From the NCBI RefSeq assembly GCF_034424545.1, contig NZ_CP139971.1:2046001-2110000 (forward strand): 64,000 bases of DNA, read 5' to 3'. The DNA comes from Trinickia caryophylli (GTDB taxonomy: Bacteria > Pseudomonadota > Gammaproteobacteria > Burkholderiales > Burkholderiaceae). The position numbers were made by a program, and so were the translations under genes. Positions 1 through 8,480 of the stretch are shown here, piece by piece. How positions within the stretch are numbered: the first letter of the stretch is position 1; every line of letters starts with the position of its first letter. A model generated the notes under the pieces. It was not told the DNA's origin. It worked only from the letters and a program-made list of their open reading frames with translations, and did no database searches.

Positions 1-1096
1 CATGCAAGACACCCGGCGCCGCGGGACGCGCGCGCAGGCGCCGCGCCAGTTGCTCGAGCGCCGTGTCGACCACGCGCTCGACGCTCACGTTCAGCGCGCA
101 CGCGTGACCGTACGGGCAGTGGCGGAAAGAGCAGGGGCGGCAGGTCGGATAATCGGCCAGCACACGATGGCGTTCGCGGTCGAGCGGCGCCCACCTGCGC
201 GTGTCGCTGCCTGAGGCGATGACGACGCTCGGCGTGCGCATGGCCGCCGCAACGTGCGAGATACCGGTGTCGTTGCAGACCACGAGCCGGGCGCGCGAGA
301 CGAGCGCGGCGAGCCCCCCGAGCGTCGTGCAGCCGGTCAGATGCAGCGCCGGTGCCGACATCGCGCCGAGCACGTCGGCGGTGATCGAGGTTTCGCTCGA
401 GGTGCCTGTGATCGCGATCTGCCAGCCGTCGGCCGAAAGCGCGTCGCCCACCTCGGCGAAGCGCGCGGGCGGCCACCGGCGCGACGGCAACTGTGCGCCG
501 GGATGCAGCAGCACGAGTCGTTCCGGCTCGATGCCGTGCGCTGTTTCCAGCGCGGCGTATTCGCAGCGATCGGGCGCCGTCAATGGAAACCAGAGCGTGT
601 CGTCGGCGCCTTCGATGCCGAGCGCGCGGACGAGCGCAAGATAGCGGCGCGGCTCGGGCAGTACGTCGGGCCAAAGGATGAAGCCGGGCGCGGGCGCCTC
701 GTGTGGCTGCAGGAAGCCCGCGCATGCCTCGGCGCCGAGCGATCGGACGATCGCATTGGCCGGCCCGCCGCTGCCGTGCAGCTGGATCGCGAGGTCGAAG
801 CGGCGCTCGCGCATCGCCGCAAAAAAGCGGGGCAGGCCGGCATCCGTTTCCTCCTGTTCGGGAAAGCCGCGCGCCCCGGGGAACACGATCAGTTCGTCGA
901 CCAGCGTATCGAATCGCTCGACGAAGCGGGCGGCCCAGGGCAGCCCGATCAGGGCGATGTGCGCGCGCGGCCACGCGGCCCGCAGCGCTCGCAGGGCGGG
1001 TACGGCACACAGCATGTCGCCGAGTTGGAGCGCGCGGAAAATGGCGATGCGGCGCGGCGTCGGAAAGCGCGGTGAGCCGGGTGTCGTCGTAGTCAC
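1..1096 (-). CDS. Glycosyltransferase family 9 (heptosyltransferase-like), 3' end cut by window edge
   Basis: The frame stays open from a GTG at 1096-1094 to the left edge, so the C-terminal end is missing. The N-terminus reads RRIAIFRALQLGDMLCAVPA, the first nucleotide-sugar-binding segment of GT9 enzymes such as WaaC/WaaF. Near the edge comes a Cys-rich stretch (CRPCSFRHCPYGHAC) of the kind that precedes the last helix in many GT9 proteins, so only a short tail is lost. The GTG overlaps the TGA of the GT2 gene upstream (GTGA), which implies translational coupling. Family knowledge: these are cytoplasmic enzymes that move heptose or a related sugar from a nucleotide donor to LPS core or another glycolipid. 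The acceptor is unknown here. This is the last visible gene of a six-gene leftward operon. Confidence 0.85.
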   Translation of the reverse strand, partial: MTTTTPGSPRFPTPRRIAIFRALQLGDMLCAVPALRALRAAWPRAHIALIGLPWAARFVERFDTLVDELIVFPGARGFPEQEETDAGLPRFFAAMRERRFDLAIQLHGSGGPANAIVRSLGAEACAGFLQPHEAPAPGFILWPDVLPEPRRYLALVRALGIEGADDTLWFPLTAPDRCEYAALETAHGIEPERLVLLHPGAQLPSRRWPPARFAEVGDALSADGWQIAITGTSSETSITADVLGAMSAPALHLTGCTTLGGLAALVSRARLVVCNDTGISHVAAAMRTPSVVIASGSDTRRWAPLDRERHRVLADYPTCRPCSFRHCPYGHACALNVSVERVVDTALEQLARRLRARPAAPGVLH

Positions 1097-2190
1097 AGGA
1101 ACCATATGCGGTAGCGAATGGCGCCGCGGATGCGCCAGTAGATGGAGAGGAACGGGATGACCGCCGAGGTGACGGCCATTTCGGCGACGTGCTTCCAATG
1201 CCGGCTGCGCGCGCGCATGCGCTGCGCGAAGAAGCGTGCGGTCAGCACGGCCCACACTGCGCCCGCGCTCGCGGCGACGCCATATGCCCCGCCGATCGCC
1301 GCGGCGCAGGCCGCCATCGCCGCGAGCACGATCGCGTAGTAGCGCCATGGTGCCGTGCGCGCGATTCGTGTCTTGTAGAGGTCGCGATGTTTGCTATAAA
1401 GCAGTGCTTCGAAGCAGCTCTTTTTCTGCTGCGAAAGACTCACGCCCCACCGCGCCGGCCGCACCGGATGCACGACGACGGCGTTTTCCGCTCGCACGAT
1501 CTGTGCGCCCGTGCGCAGCAACGCAAACTGCAGATCGGAGTCTTCGCGCCATGCCGCGGTGAATCGTTCGTCGAATCCGCCGACGGCAGCCAGCGCCGCA
1601 CGTCTGACGAATGCGTTCGCGGTGGCGAACTCGGCGCGCGCCAATCCGCTCGCGTCGGCTTCATAGTCGGTCGGCGCGCGGCCGATCGGCGCCACGGGCA
1701 CCACGATCGCGCCCGACGCTGCCATCGCACCATCGGCGAGCGCGGCGAGGCCGGCTTCGAGCCAGCGGGCGTCGGGTATCGTGTCGTCGTCGGTGAATGC
1801 GACGATGGGTGCGCGGGCGCGGCGCCAGCCGGCATTGCGGGCGGCGGCCGGCCCTTGCGTCGCACTGATCGGCAGATAATCGACGTGTAAGCCGCGCGCG
1901 GCATGGGTATCGGCGACGTTCGCGACGAGTTCGCGCGTGCCGTCGTCGGGCCCGTCGTCGCATACGACGATTTCGTAGCAGTCGGGCGGCAGCGTTTGCG
2001 CGGCGAGCGCGCGAAGGCAACGCCCGAGCAGATCGGGCCGCCGCCAGGTGGGCACGACGACCGATACGCGCAGCGCCAGCGCCTCCGCGCACCGGTCGGC
2101 GCACGCGCGCTGCGTGCCGCCCGTTTGCGGCGCGAGCGTCGTTTCGCGTTCGAGCGGCTCGAGGGTCGTTTGCTGCTCGCGAACGTTCAT
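1093..2190 (-). CDS. Glycosyltransferase family 2 with C-terminal membrane segments
   Basis: 365 residues. The GT-A fold begins near residue 41 (VSVVVPTWRRPDLL), with VVCDDGPDDGT near 76-85 and the metal-binding DDD triplet at 134-136 (FTDDDT). Two hydrophobic segments near residues 282-315 and 337-356 suggest the enzyme sits at the inner face of the cytoplasmic membrane. The ATG overlaps the stop of the carbamoyltransferase gene (ATGA), and its own stop overlaps the GTG of the next gene, so it is embedded in the operon. Family knowledge: inverting sugar transfer from an NDP-sugar. Donor and acceptor cannot be read from the sequence; the setting suggests a heptose-rich surface glycan. The first 40 residues are low in motifs, so the start could be later. 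Confidence 0.85.
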   Translation of the reverse strand: MNVREQQTTLEPLERETTLAPQTGGTQRACADRCAEALALRVSVVVPTWRRPDLLGRCLRALAAQTLPPDCYEIVVCDDGPDDGTRELVANVADTHAARGLHVDYLPISATQGPAAARNAGWRRARAPIVAFTDDDTIPDARWLEAGLAALADGAMAASGAIVVPVAPIGRAPTDYEADASGLARAEFATANAFVRRAALAAVGGFDERFTAAWREDSDLQFALLRTGAQIVRAENAVVVHPVRPARWGVSLSQQKKSCFEALLYSKHRDLYKTRIARTAPWRYYAIVLAAMAACAAAIGGAYGVAASAGAVWAVLTARFFAQRMRARSRHWKHVAEMAVTSAVIPFLSIYWRIRGAIRYRIWFL

Positions 2191-3947
2191 GAGCGGCTCC
2201 CTCGCGCAACGTCCTTGCGGATCAGGAACGGCCCGATCACGAGCGCATCGAGCGGCGAGGTCCAGAACGATTCGAGCGCGTCGCGCGGCGAATTGACCAT
2301 CGGCTCGCCGCGCGTGTTGAACGACGTATTGACGAGGATCGGTACGCCGGTGCGCGCGTGAAACTCCGCGAGCAGATCGTAGTAGAGCGGGTGCTGCTGC
2401 CGGTTGATGGTCTGCACGCGCGCTGTGCCGTCCACATGCCGCACGGCCGGAATGCGCTCGGCCCGCTCAGGCCGTACGTCGAAGATGAAAAGCATGAAGG
2501 GGGCGGTGCGTGCGCCGACGAACCAGTCGGCGGCCAGCTCTTCCATGACCACGGGCGCCACCGGCCTGAAGTCTTCCCGATCCTTGATCTCGTTGAGCTT
2601 TGCCTGCATTTGCGGGTCGACCGGCGACGCGAGAATCGAGCGCGCGCCGAGCGCGCGCGGCCCGAATTCGGTTCGGCCCTGGAACCAGCCGATTACCTGC
2701 CCCGAAGCGAGCAGATCGGCCGTTTGCGCCGCAACGTCGGTGAGCCGCTCGAAAGGCACCTTCGACCAGCGCAGGAATTGCTCGATCTCGGGGTCTGAAT
2801 AAGCCGGGCCGAGATAGGCGTGATCCATGGCCCAGCGGCGCTCGTGATCGCCGAGCCGGCCGCGCTCGCGCCAGTCGATCCATAGCCCGGCGCCGAGCGC
2901 GGTACCGGCGTCGCCTGCCGCCGGCTGTACCCACACTTCGTCGAACGGCCCTTTGTCGCGAATGCGCGCGTTCATGACGCAGTTCAGCGCCACGCCGCCG
3001 GCCATGCAAAGACGCGGCAATCCAGTACGCGCGTGCAGCCAGTTCGCGAGTTCGAGTACGGTTTCCTCGAGCACCAGCTGCAACGAGGCGGCGATGTCGT
3101 AATGGCGCTGCTCGAGCGGGCCGCCGCGCTCGCGCGGTGCGCCGAAACGCTCCACGAGCCGCGGCTCGTCCACGGTATAGCTGCCGTCGCCGCGGTAGCG
3201 GACGATTTCGCGGAAGACGTCGGCATAGGCGGGTGTGCCGAAGGCGCCGAGCGCCATGACCTTGTACTCGTCGGACGAGTGCAAAAAGCCGAGCCATGCG
3301 GTCACGGCCTCGTAGAGCAAGCCGAGCGAATGCGGCAGTTCGACTTGCTTGAGCCGCTTGTAGTGCCCGCCGGCGAATTGCCCGAGGCTCGTCGTCACGC
3401 CTTCGCCGCGCCCGTCCATCGTGAGTACGGCCGTGTCGCCATAGGGCGCAGCGAGAAACGCACTCGCTTCGTGCGCGAGATGATGCTCGACGTAGTGCCA
3501 GGCGAACCGGTGCCCGTCTTCGGGGGCGCGAAAGCGTCTGGCGAGATGGTGCGGGGCGCCGTCGACGAGTTGGTCGCGCGCGTTGACGATATAAGTCAGA
3601 AAAAGCGGATCCCACGGCGAGGCCGACGGGTCGGCCGGCCGGTGCAGCGAAGGCTGCAAGGGCAGCGGGACCGTCGCGCCGCCGCGCGTGGTGGACGGCA
3701 TCGCCGGCAGCAGCGACGGATCGTAGGAGTAGGCCACATGGTCGATGTCGGCGAGCGTGATGCCGGCCTCGCGCAGGCAGTAGTCGATGGCATCGAACGG
3801 CAACTGCCACGTGGAGAACGGCACGGGCCGCTTGGCGTGCTTGACGTGCGTGAATCGCTCGTCTTCCGCGGCGGCGATGACGACACCGTCGTGCACCAGG
3901 GCTGCGGCACTGTCGTGATAGACGGCATTGATTCCAAGGGTGTACAT
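2187..3947 (-). CDS. Carbamoyltransferase, NodU/CmcH/TobZ family
   Basis: 586 residues from the ATG at 3947. The N-terminal half is a Kae1-like ATPase domain with EHHLAHEASAF (His155, His156, His159) and a glycine-rich loop DGRGEG near 178-183. The C-terminal half has the family signatures GRTEFGPRALGARSI and VNTSFNTRGEPMV. Family knowledge: carbamoyl phosphate and ATP give carbamoyl-adenylate, and the carbamoyl group is then placed on a hydroxyl, often of a sugar. Between two GT9 genes and a GT2 gene the likely substrate is a sugar of the glycan built by this operon, as in O-carbamoylated heptose or nodulation-factor chemistry; that is inference. The open frame continues upstream of 3947, but homology to the family begins at MYTLGINAVYHDSAAA. 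A 32-base gap separates it from the GT9 gene before it. Confidence 0.9.
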   Translation of the reverse strand: MYTLGINAVYHDSAAALVHDGVVIAAAEDERFTHVKHAKRPVPFSTWQLPFDAIDYCLREAGITLADIDHVAYSYDPSLLPAMPSTTRGGATVPLPLQPSLHRPADPSASPWDPLFLTYIVNARDQLVDGAPHHLARRFRAPEDGHRFAWHYVEHHLAHEASAFLAAPYGDTAVLTMDGRGEGVTTSLGQFAGGHYKRLKQVELPHSLGLLYEAVTAWLGFLHSSDEYKVMALGAFGTPAYADVFREIVRYRGDGSYTVDEPRLVERFGAPRERGGPLEQRHYDIAASLQLVLEETVLELANWLHARTGLPRLCMAGGVALNCVMNARIRDKGPFDEVWVQPAAGDAGTALGAGLWIDWRERGRLGDHERRWAMDHAYLGPAYSDPEIEQFLRWSKVPFERLTDVAAQTADLLASGQVIGWFQGRTEFGPRALGARSILASPVDPQMQAKLNEIKDREDFRPVAPVVMEELAADWFVGARTAPFMLFIFDVRPERAERIPAVRHVDGTARVQTINRQQHPLYYDLLAEFHARTGVPILVNTSFNTRGEPMVNSPRDALESFWTSPLDALVIGPFLIRKDVARGSRS

Positions 3948-3979
3948 GGCTGCACTCGTCGAAGGTCGAAACTGAAAGG

Positions 3980-5191
3980 TCAAAACGGCAGGTCCGCCGC
4001 ATGAGGCGCAGTGGTCGGATGCACGCGCTCGGCTTCGGCCGGCAGCCTGCCGTCCTTGAGCGCGAGTTCGAGCGCGGCGCTCGCCACTTCGGTGGCCGGC
4101 ACGCCGAGCAAGCAGGCGTGATGCCCTTTGGGACAGACACTGCGGTAGCACCAGCGGCAATCCACATCGCGAAAGAGCACGCGCTGCTCGGTTTGCCAAG
4201 GGGTGTGCTGCGGGTTCGTCAGCGCATAGAGGTCGACCACGGGGGTGCCGAGCGCGGAGGCCAGATGCACGGGCCCGCTGTTGTTGGCGATGAGAACAGC
4301 CGCGCGTTCGATCAGCGCGGCCAGCTCGCCGATGCCGAGCTGGCCGGACAGATCGTGCAGGCGTGGTTGCGCCGATGGGCCCGCCGCCGTCATGACCTCG
4401 CGAATCAGATTGCGCTCGTCTGCGGCGCCGGTCAGCAGGATCGGCAGTGCCGTCAGTCGGGCAAGGCGCGCGGCGGCTTCGCCGAAGCGCTCGGGCGGGT
4501 AGCGACGCGATGCCGCGCTCGCACCCGGGTGAATGACGAACCACGGGCCGTGCGGCGCGATGCCGCGCGCAATGAGACGCCGCGTGAGGGCACGCCGTTC
4601 GCGCGCACCCAGGTCGAAGCGCATGCGCGGGTCGGCCGTCGTCGCGCCGATCTTCGCAACGAGATCGAGCTGCCGCTGTGCCTCGTGCCGCAGGCCGCCT
4701 TGCGGCTCGGTTTCGCATACCCAGTCGGTGAGCAGGTCGTAGGGGTTCTCTCGGCAGTAGGCGAGCCGCCGCGGAATGCCGGCCAGATGGCACAGCATCG
4801 CGGCGGGCAGCGGGTTCTGGCTGTACACGGTGAAGATGACGGCTGCGTCGAAGTTCCGTGTGCGCAACGTGTGCACCATCGCGAGATCGGCCATTGGATC
4901 GGGCGGGCTGGCGAAGCCGTGCCAGGGCGCGTCATAAGAGATCGCTTCATCGACATCGCGCAAGAACGGCGCGACATCCGCGCCGACCGACGAGCTCAGC
5001 AATGTCACGTGTCGTCCCGGCACCGCATGGCGCAAGGCGTGTATGGCCGGCGTAGTCATGAGCACGTCGCCGAGCCGGTCCAGGCGCACACAGAGGATCC
5101 GCTTCACGTCCGGGCCCCAGGGCGCGAGCGTCGATTCGCGCCCGTTCGCATGGGCGAGCACCGGCGCGATCGAAAAAGGCAGGCCGTTCAT
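3980..5191 (-). CDS. Glycosyltransferase family 9 (heptosyltransferase-like)
   Basis: 403 residues. KRILCVRLDRLGDVLMTTPA (about residues 30-49) is the GT9 N-terminal motif. HPGASAASRRYPPERF and NNSGPVHLASALGTPVVDLY are the donor-site motifs of the second Rossmann domain. A Cys cluster near the end (DCRWCYRSVCPKGHHAC) matches the one in the first GT9 gene of this operon, so the two are paralogues with probably successive transfers. The start at 5191 overlaps the stop of the phosphatase gene (ATGA), fixing the start and implying coupling. Expected reaction: transfer of an ADP-heptose-type sugar in the cytoplasm. Whether this builds LPS inner core or a separate glycan is not decided by the sequence; the neighbouring carbamoyltransferase argues for something other than standard WaaC/WaaF. 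Confidence 0.9.
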   Translation of the reverse strand: MNGLPFSIAPVLAHANGRESTLAPWGPDVKRILCVRLDRLGDVLMTTPAIHALRHAVPGRHVTLLSSSVGADVAPFLRDVDEAISYDAPWHGFASPPDPMADLAMVHTLRTRNFDAAVIFTVYSQNPLPAAMLCHLAGIPRRLAYCRENPYDLLTDWVCETEPQGGLRHEAQRQLDLVAKIGATTADPRMRFDLGARERRALTRRLIARGIAPHGPWFVIHPGASAASRRYPPERFGEAAARLARLTALPILLTGAADERNLIREVMTAAGPSAQPRLHDLSGQLGIGELAALIERAAVLIANNSGPVHLASALGTPVVDLYALTNPQHTPWQTEQRVLFRDVDCRWCYRSVCPKGHHACLLGVPATEVASAALELALKDGRLPAEAERVHPTTAPHAADLPF

Positions 5192-5802
5192 GAGCGCTCT
5201 CCGCTCGCGGGCGCGGCGGGCGACGCGTTCTTCGATTCGGCACACTCGTAGGCGGCAATGGCGAGCGCGGCGCGATGCAGGTCCGGTGCCCGCAGCGTCG
5301 GGCGGCGCAGCGGGCCGTCGCGCCACTCCGTTTCGTTCCCGTTGTCGACGAGTGCCGTGCGGCAACCCGCGCGTGTGCCCGCTTCGACATCGTCGAGAAT
5401 GTCGCCGACGAACCAGCTTTGCGCCAGATCGAGCGCGTGTTCGCGCGCGGCACGCACGAGCAGTCCAGGAGCGGGCTTTCTGCAAGTGCAGGATACGGCG
5501 TACTGCGCGACGGTGCCCGCGGGATGATGAGGACACCAATAGGCGGCGTCGAGCGTGGTACCGCACGCGGCGAACATCTCGCGCAGCCGCGCTTGCACGG
5601 CGCCGAGCGCCTCATAGCGAAAGCGCCCGAGCGCGACGCCGCTCTGATTGCTGATGACGATGAGCCGGAAGCCATGCGCCGCGAAGAGCGCGAGCGCTTC
5701 GGCCGCGCCGGGCGCGAACCGCATCAGCGAGGGAGCGACGTTGTAGGGCACGTCGTCGAGCAGGGTTCCGTCCTTGTCGAGCAAAACGGCACGTTTTTTC
5801 AT
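5188..5802 (-). CDS. gmhB: D-glycero-manno-heptose 1,7-bisphosphate 7-phosphatase-like HAD hydrolase
   Basis: 204 residues of the HAD-IIIA subgroup. Motif I is LLDKDGTLLDD (nucleophile Asp9, Asp11). A zinc loop is formed by CPHHP (Cys90, His92) and CTCRKP (Cys105, Cys107), the hallmark of GmhB and histidinol-phosphatase relatives. The late acidic motif GDILDD lies near 133-138. Family knowledge: GmhB removes the 7-phosphate from heptose 1,7-bisphosphate on the way to ADP-heptose (or GDP-heptose). Lying between GT4 and GT9 genes it would supply the heptose precursor for this cluster. It may duplicate a housekeeping gmhB elsewhere in the chromosome, which I cannot see. The stop overlaps the GT9 start; the gap to the GT4 gene is 15 bases. 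Confidence 0.85.
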   Translation of the reverse strand: MKKRAVLLDKDGTLLDDVPYNVAPSLMRFAPGAAEALALFAAHGFRLIVISNQSGVALGRFRYEALGAVQARLREMFAACGTTLDAAYWCPHHPAGTVAQYAVSCTCRKPAPGLLVRAAREHALDLAQSWFVGDILDDVEAGTRAGCRTALVDNGNETEWRDGPLRRPTLRAPDLHRAALAIAAYECAESKNASPAAPASGERS

Positions 5803-5817
5803 GGCGTTCGGCTGCCC

Positions 5818-7146
5818 TCATCCACGGCCCGCAGCCGCGCGCACGCTGGCCGCTTCGGGGGCGCGCCGGTCGCGGCGCGTTTCGGCGGCGACGGTTTCGT
5901 CGGCGACGGTTTCGTCGGCCGGCACGCGCGCCACGCGCCGATAAACGTCCTCCAACTGTTGCGCCACCCCCTTCCACGTGAATTGCGCATGCGCGCGCTC
6001 GTGTCCCGCCTGGCCCATGCGGTCGGCCAGCGCCGGGTCGTGCGCGAGGCGTGCGAGCCGCTCCGCCAGTGCTTCGGGGTCGCGGGGCGGCACCAGGAAA
6101 CCGGTTTTGCCGTCAACGACCGTATAGCGGATCCCCCCCACGTCGGCGCCGACGACGGGGCGTGCGCAGGCCATTGCTTCGATCGGTGTGATGCCGAACG
6201 GCTCGTACCACGGCGTGGTGACGAAGACATCGGCGGCGCCGTAGAACTCGCGCAACTGGGCGCGCCCACGCCGTCCGACGAACGTTACGTGTTCGCTCGC
6301 GCCGCAGGTCGCGGCCACTCCGCGCAGTCGCGCGATTTCGGGCGTGGCGATTTCATTCGGCAGATCGGCATTGCCGCCGACCACATACAGATGCGCATCG
6401 ACGTTTTCGCGCTGGCGCAGCAGCGCGTGTGCACGCACGACGTTGTCGATGCCCTTGCGCGGTACGAGGCGCCCGAGCTGCAGCACGGCGAACTGGCTGC
6501 TCGGCCAACCGAGCGCGGTGCGGGCACCCGCGCGGTCGGTCGGCACGAACTCGGCGGGGTCGAAGCCGCAGGGCACGATTTCGATGCGGGCCGGATCCAT
6601 TGCGTAGTGCTCGCGAAGATCGGCGGCATCCTGAGGGCACTCCGCGATGACGAGATCCGCCTCGCGCACGAGCCGCTCCTCGATCGAAAAGCGCGCATCG
6701 GGGAAGCCGTCGTCGGCACCCTGATGCAGCCGGCGGACCTTGCCAAGCGCATGAAACGTCATGACGAGCGGTACGCCGAGCGCGTCTTTTGCCTTCAGCG
6801 ACGCCAGCCCCGACATGAAGAAGTTCGCGTGAATGACATCGTAGAGCGTGCGTTCCTGCCGGCAAAAGCCCAGCAGGAAATCGGCGAATGCCGGCATATA
6901 CGGCAGCAACGCTTCTTTCGGCATTTGCGTGGGCGGGCCGGCCGGTACATGGACGACGCGCACTCCGTCCATATCGGACACGGCCGGCAGCAGCGCGCGG
7001 TCGCGCCGCGTGAACACATCGACCTGGTGACCGGCGCGGCGCAACTGCCGCGCGACGTTGGCCACGTAGATGTTCTGTCCGCCGCTGTCGACGCCCCCAG
7101 CCACGGCGAGCGGAGACGCGTGTTCACTGACCAGTGCGATTTTCAT
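5818..7146 (-). CDS. Glycosyltransferase family 4
   Basis: 442 residues from the ATG at 7146, chosen because MKIALVSEHASPLA is a typical GT4 N-terminus; the frame continues upstream to 7293 without family features. AGGVDSGGQNIYVANVARQL is the acceptor-side loop seen in sucrose-phosphate-synthase-like and MshA-like GT4 enzymes. LQLGRLVPRKGIDNVVRAHA and EPFGITPIEAMACARPVVG are the donor-site motifs, including the E-x7-E pair. The extreme C-terminus is Ala/Thr/Arg-rich with a tandem pair of VADETVA segments. It is the first gene of the leftward surface-glycan operon, so its promoter should lie in the 422-base gap to its right. Donor and acceptor are unknown. Confidence 0.87.
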   Translation of the reverse strand: MKIALVSEHASPLAVAGGVDSGGQNIYVANVARQLRRAGHQVDVFTRRDRALLPAVSDMDGVRVVHVPAGPPTQMPKEALLPYMPAFADFLLGFCRQERTLYDVIHANFFMSGLASLKAKDALGVPLVMTFHALGKVRRLHQGADDGFPDARFSIEERLVREADLVIAECPQDAADLREHYAMDPARIEIVPCGFDPAEFVPTDRAGARTALGWPSSQFAVLQLGRLVPRKGIDNVVRAHALLRQRENVDAHLYVVGGNADLPNEIATPEIARLRGVAATCGASEHVTFVGRRGRAQLREFYGAADVFVTTPWYEPFGITPIEAMACARPVVGADVGGIRYTVVDGKTGFLVPPRDPEALAERLARLAHDPALADRMGQAGHERAHAQFTWKGVAQQLEDVYRRVARVPADETVADETVAAETRRDRRAPEAASVRAAAGRG

Positions 7147-7568
7147 GAGCAGTCCTTGTGATGGTAACGGCGCCTGACGTGCTTGCCCGACGCGCCTCGC
7201 GCGCCATCGGCGCGCACAGCGTTCGAAGCCGTTCGAGCATGTGCTGTGCCCATCGTCGAGAACCGACGAGTCAAACGTGCAGAAGCGTTGCATCGCGACG
7301 CAACGCTTCTGTGATCTTTACCGCCCGGCGGCGCGGGGCGCGCCGCTCTTACAGGGATGAATGTAATTACGCGATGGGCGGTGCACGCCGTGCCGTACCG
7401 GCATTGGCATCGGTTAGCGTTCCTTGGTCCATTGGGGCGGGTTTGCCGGGAGAGCTTCTTGCTGACCGCCTCTGCTGCCTCGCGCGTATTGCGCGTATTG
7501 CGCGTGTTGTTCGGCGAGCAAGATCGAAGGCCGCACAGCACAGCGGGAAGAACAGGAGGCCGAAACCC
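7147..7568. other. Divergent intergenic region with hairpin and 9-mer repeat
   Basis: This gap separates the leftward six-gene glycan operon from the rightward GT2 gene and should hold both promoters. It contains a perfect 12-base inverted repeat (7280-7311) and a threefold 9-base tandem repeat (7482-7508: GCGCGTATT, GCGCGTATT, GCGCGTGTT). No convincing coding frame or sigma-70 promoter stands out. Confidence 0.6.
7280..7311. promoter_or_regulatory. 12-bp perfect inverted repeat, 8-base loop
   Basis: CAGAAGCGTTGC at 7280-7291 is repeated in inverse at 7300-7311 around the loop ATCGCGAC. No T run follows on either strand, so an operator or a leader-RNA hairpin fits better than an intrinsic terminator. 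It lies about 135 bases upstream of the leftward operon start and about 260 bases upstream of the rightward GT2 gene. Confidence 0.5.
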
Positions 7569-8480
7569 ATGAGCGCGCGCATTTCGGTGGTGGTGCTGAC
7601 GCACAATCGCGTGGACGAAGCGACTCGCACCGTGGCGCATTTGCTCGCGCTGCCCGAGCGGCCGCCCATCATCGTGGCCGATAACGGCTCGACCGACGGC
7701 ACCGTTGTCGCACTGAGACGCCGCTTCCCCGAGATCGACGTCGTGGAGTGCGACGGCAATCTCGGCGCCGCGGGGCGTAACGTGGCCGCCGGGCGCGCGC
7801 ATACGGAGTACATCGCGTTCAGCGACGACGACACGCAATGGGCGCCGGGGTCGCTCGAAGAGGCCGTGCGCGTGCTCGACGCAGCGCCCGACGTGGCGGT
7901 TCTTTCGGGCAAGGTGCTCGTCGGCGACGCGGGCCAGCTCGATCCCACATGCGTGCTCATGAGCGAAAGCCCGCTATCGCGCGCGGGCCTGCCCGGCCCC
8001 GCGCTCGTTGGCTTCATGGCGGGCGCCTGCGTATTTCGGGCGAGCGCGTTTCGCGCCATGGGGGGGTATGAGCCGCATCTTTTCATCGGCGGCGAGGAGG
8101 AGCTGCTGTCGCTCGATCTGCTCGATGCGGGACACGCGATCGTCTATTGCGGCACGATCGCCGTCACGCATCGTCCGTCGTCCACGCGGGATGCGCCGCT
8201 GCGCCGGCTCATGCTGGCGCGTAACGCCGCCATCGTGGCGTGGCTGCGCTTGCCGGCCAGCGAAGCGATCGTTCGCACGTGGCGTGCATTGGCGGTATTC
8301 GTGCGCGAGCGCCGCCTCGCGGCACGCGCGTGGCCGTTCTTGCGCGATATCGGCTGGGCGCTGAAGCGTCGCCGCGCCGTCGGGGCGCCCGTTCTCGCCA
8401 TGCGCCGTCGGGTTCTCGACGCGCAGCGCGGTGCGGGTGCCGCACTTGCATTTCAGCCGCGCGAAGGCGGAGGGCGGTAG
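7569..8480 (+). CDS. Glycosyltransferase family 2
   Basis: 303 residues; AGGAGG at 7554-7559 lies nine bases before the ATG and fixes the start, although the frame is open further upstream. N-terminal GT-A motifs are ISVVVLTHNRVDEA and VADNGSTDGT; the DDD triplet at residues 86-88 (FSDDDTQW) is the nucleotide-sugar/metal site. GGYEPHLFIGGEEELLSLDL matches the acceptor-side region with the general-base acidic residues. The last 80 residues are Arg-rich and amphipathic. It diverges from the glycan operon and may serve the same product. Its 3' end overlaps the convergent deacetylase gene by 28 bases. Sugar specificity cannot be read. Confidence 0.87.
   Translation: MSARISVVVLTHNRVDEATRTVAHLLALPERPPIIVADNGSTDGTVVALRRRFPEIDVVECDGNLGAAGRNVAAGRAHTEYIAFSDDDTQWAPGSLEEAVRVLDAAPDVAVLSGKVLVGDAGQLDPTCVLMSESPLSRAGLPGPALVGFMAGACVFRASAFRAMGGYEPHLFIGGEEELLSLDLLDAGHAIVYCGTIAVTHRPSSTRDAPLRRLMLARNAAIVAWLRLPASEAIVRTWRALAVFVRERRLAARAWPFLRDIGWALKRRRAVGAPVLAMRRRVLDAQRGAGAALAFQPREGGGR

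Noticed and set aside
5275..7161. Long plus-strand frame opposite the GT4 and phosphatase genes
   Set aside because: It covers two well-supported genes on the other strand and shows no family motif or ribosome-binding site.
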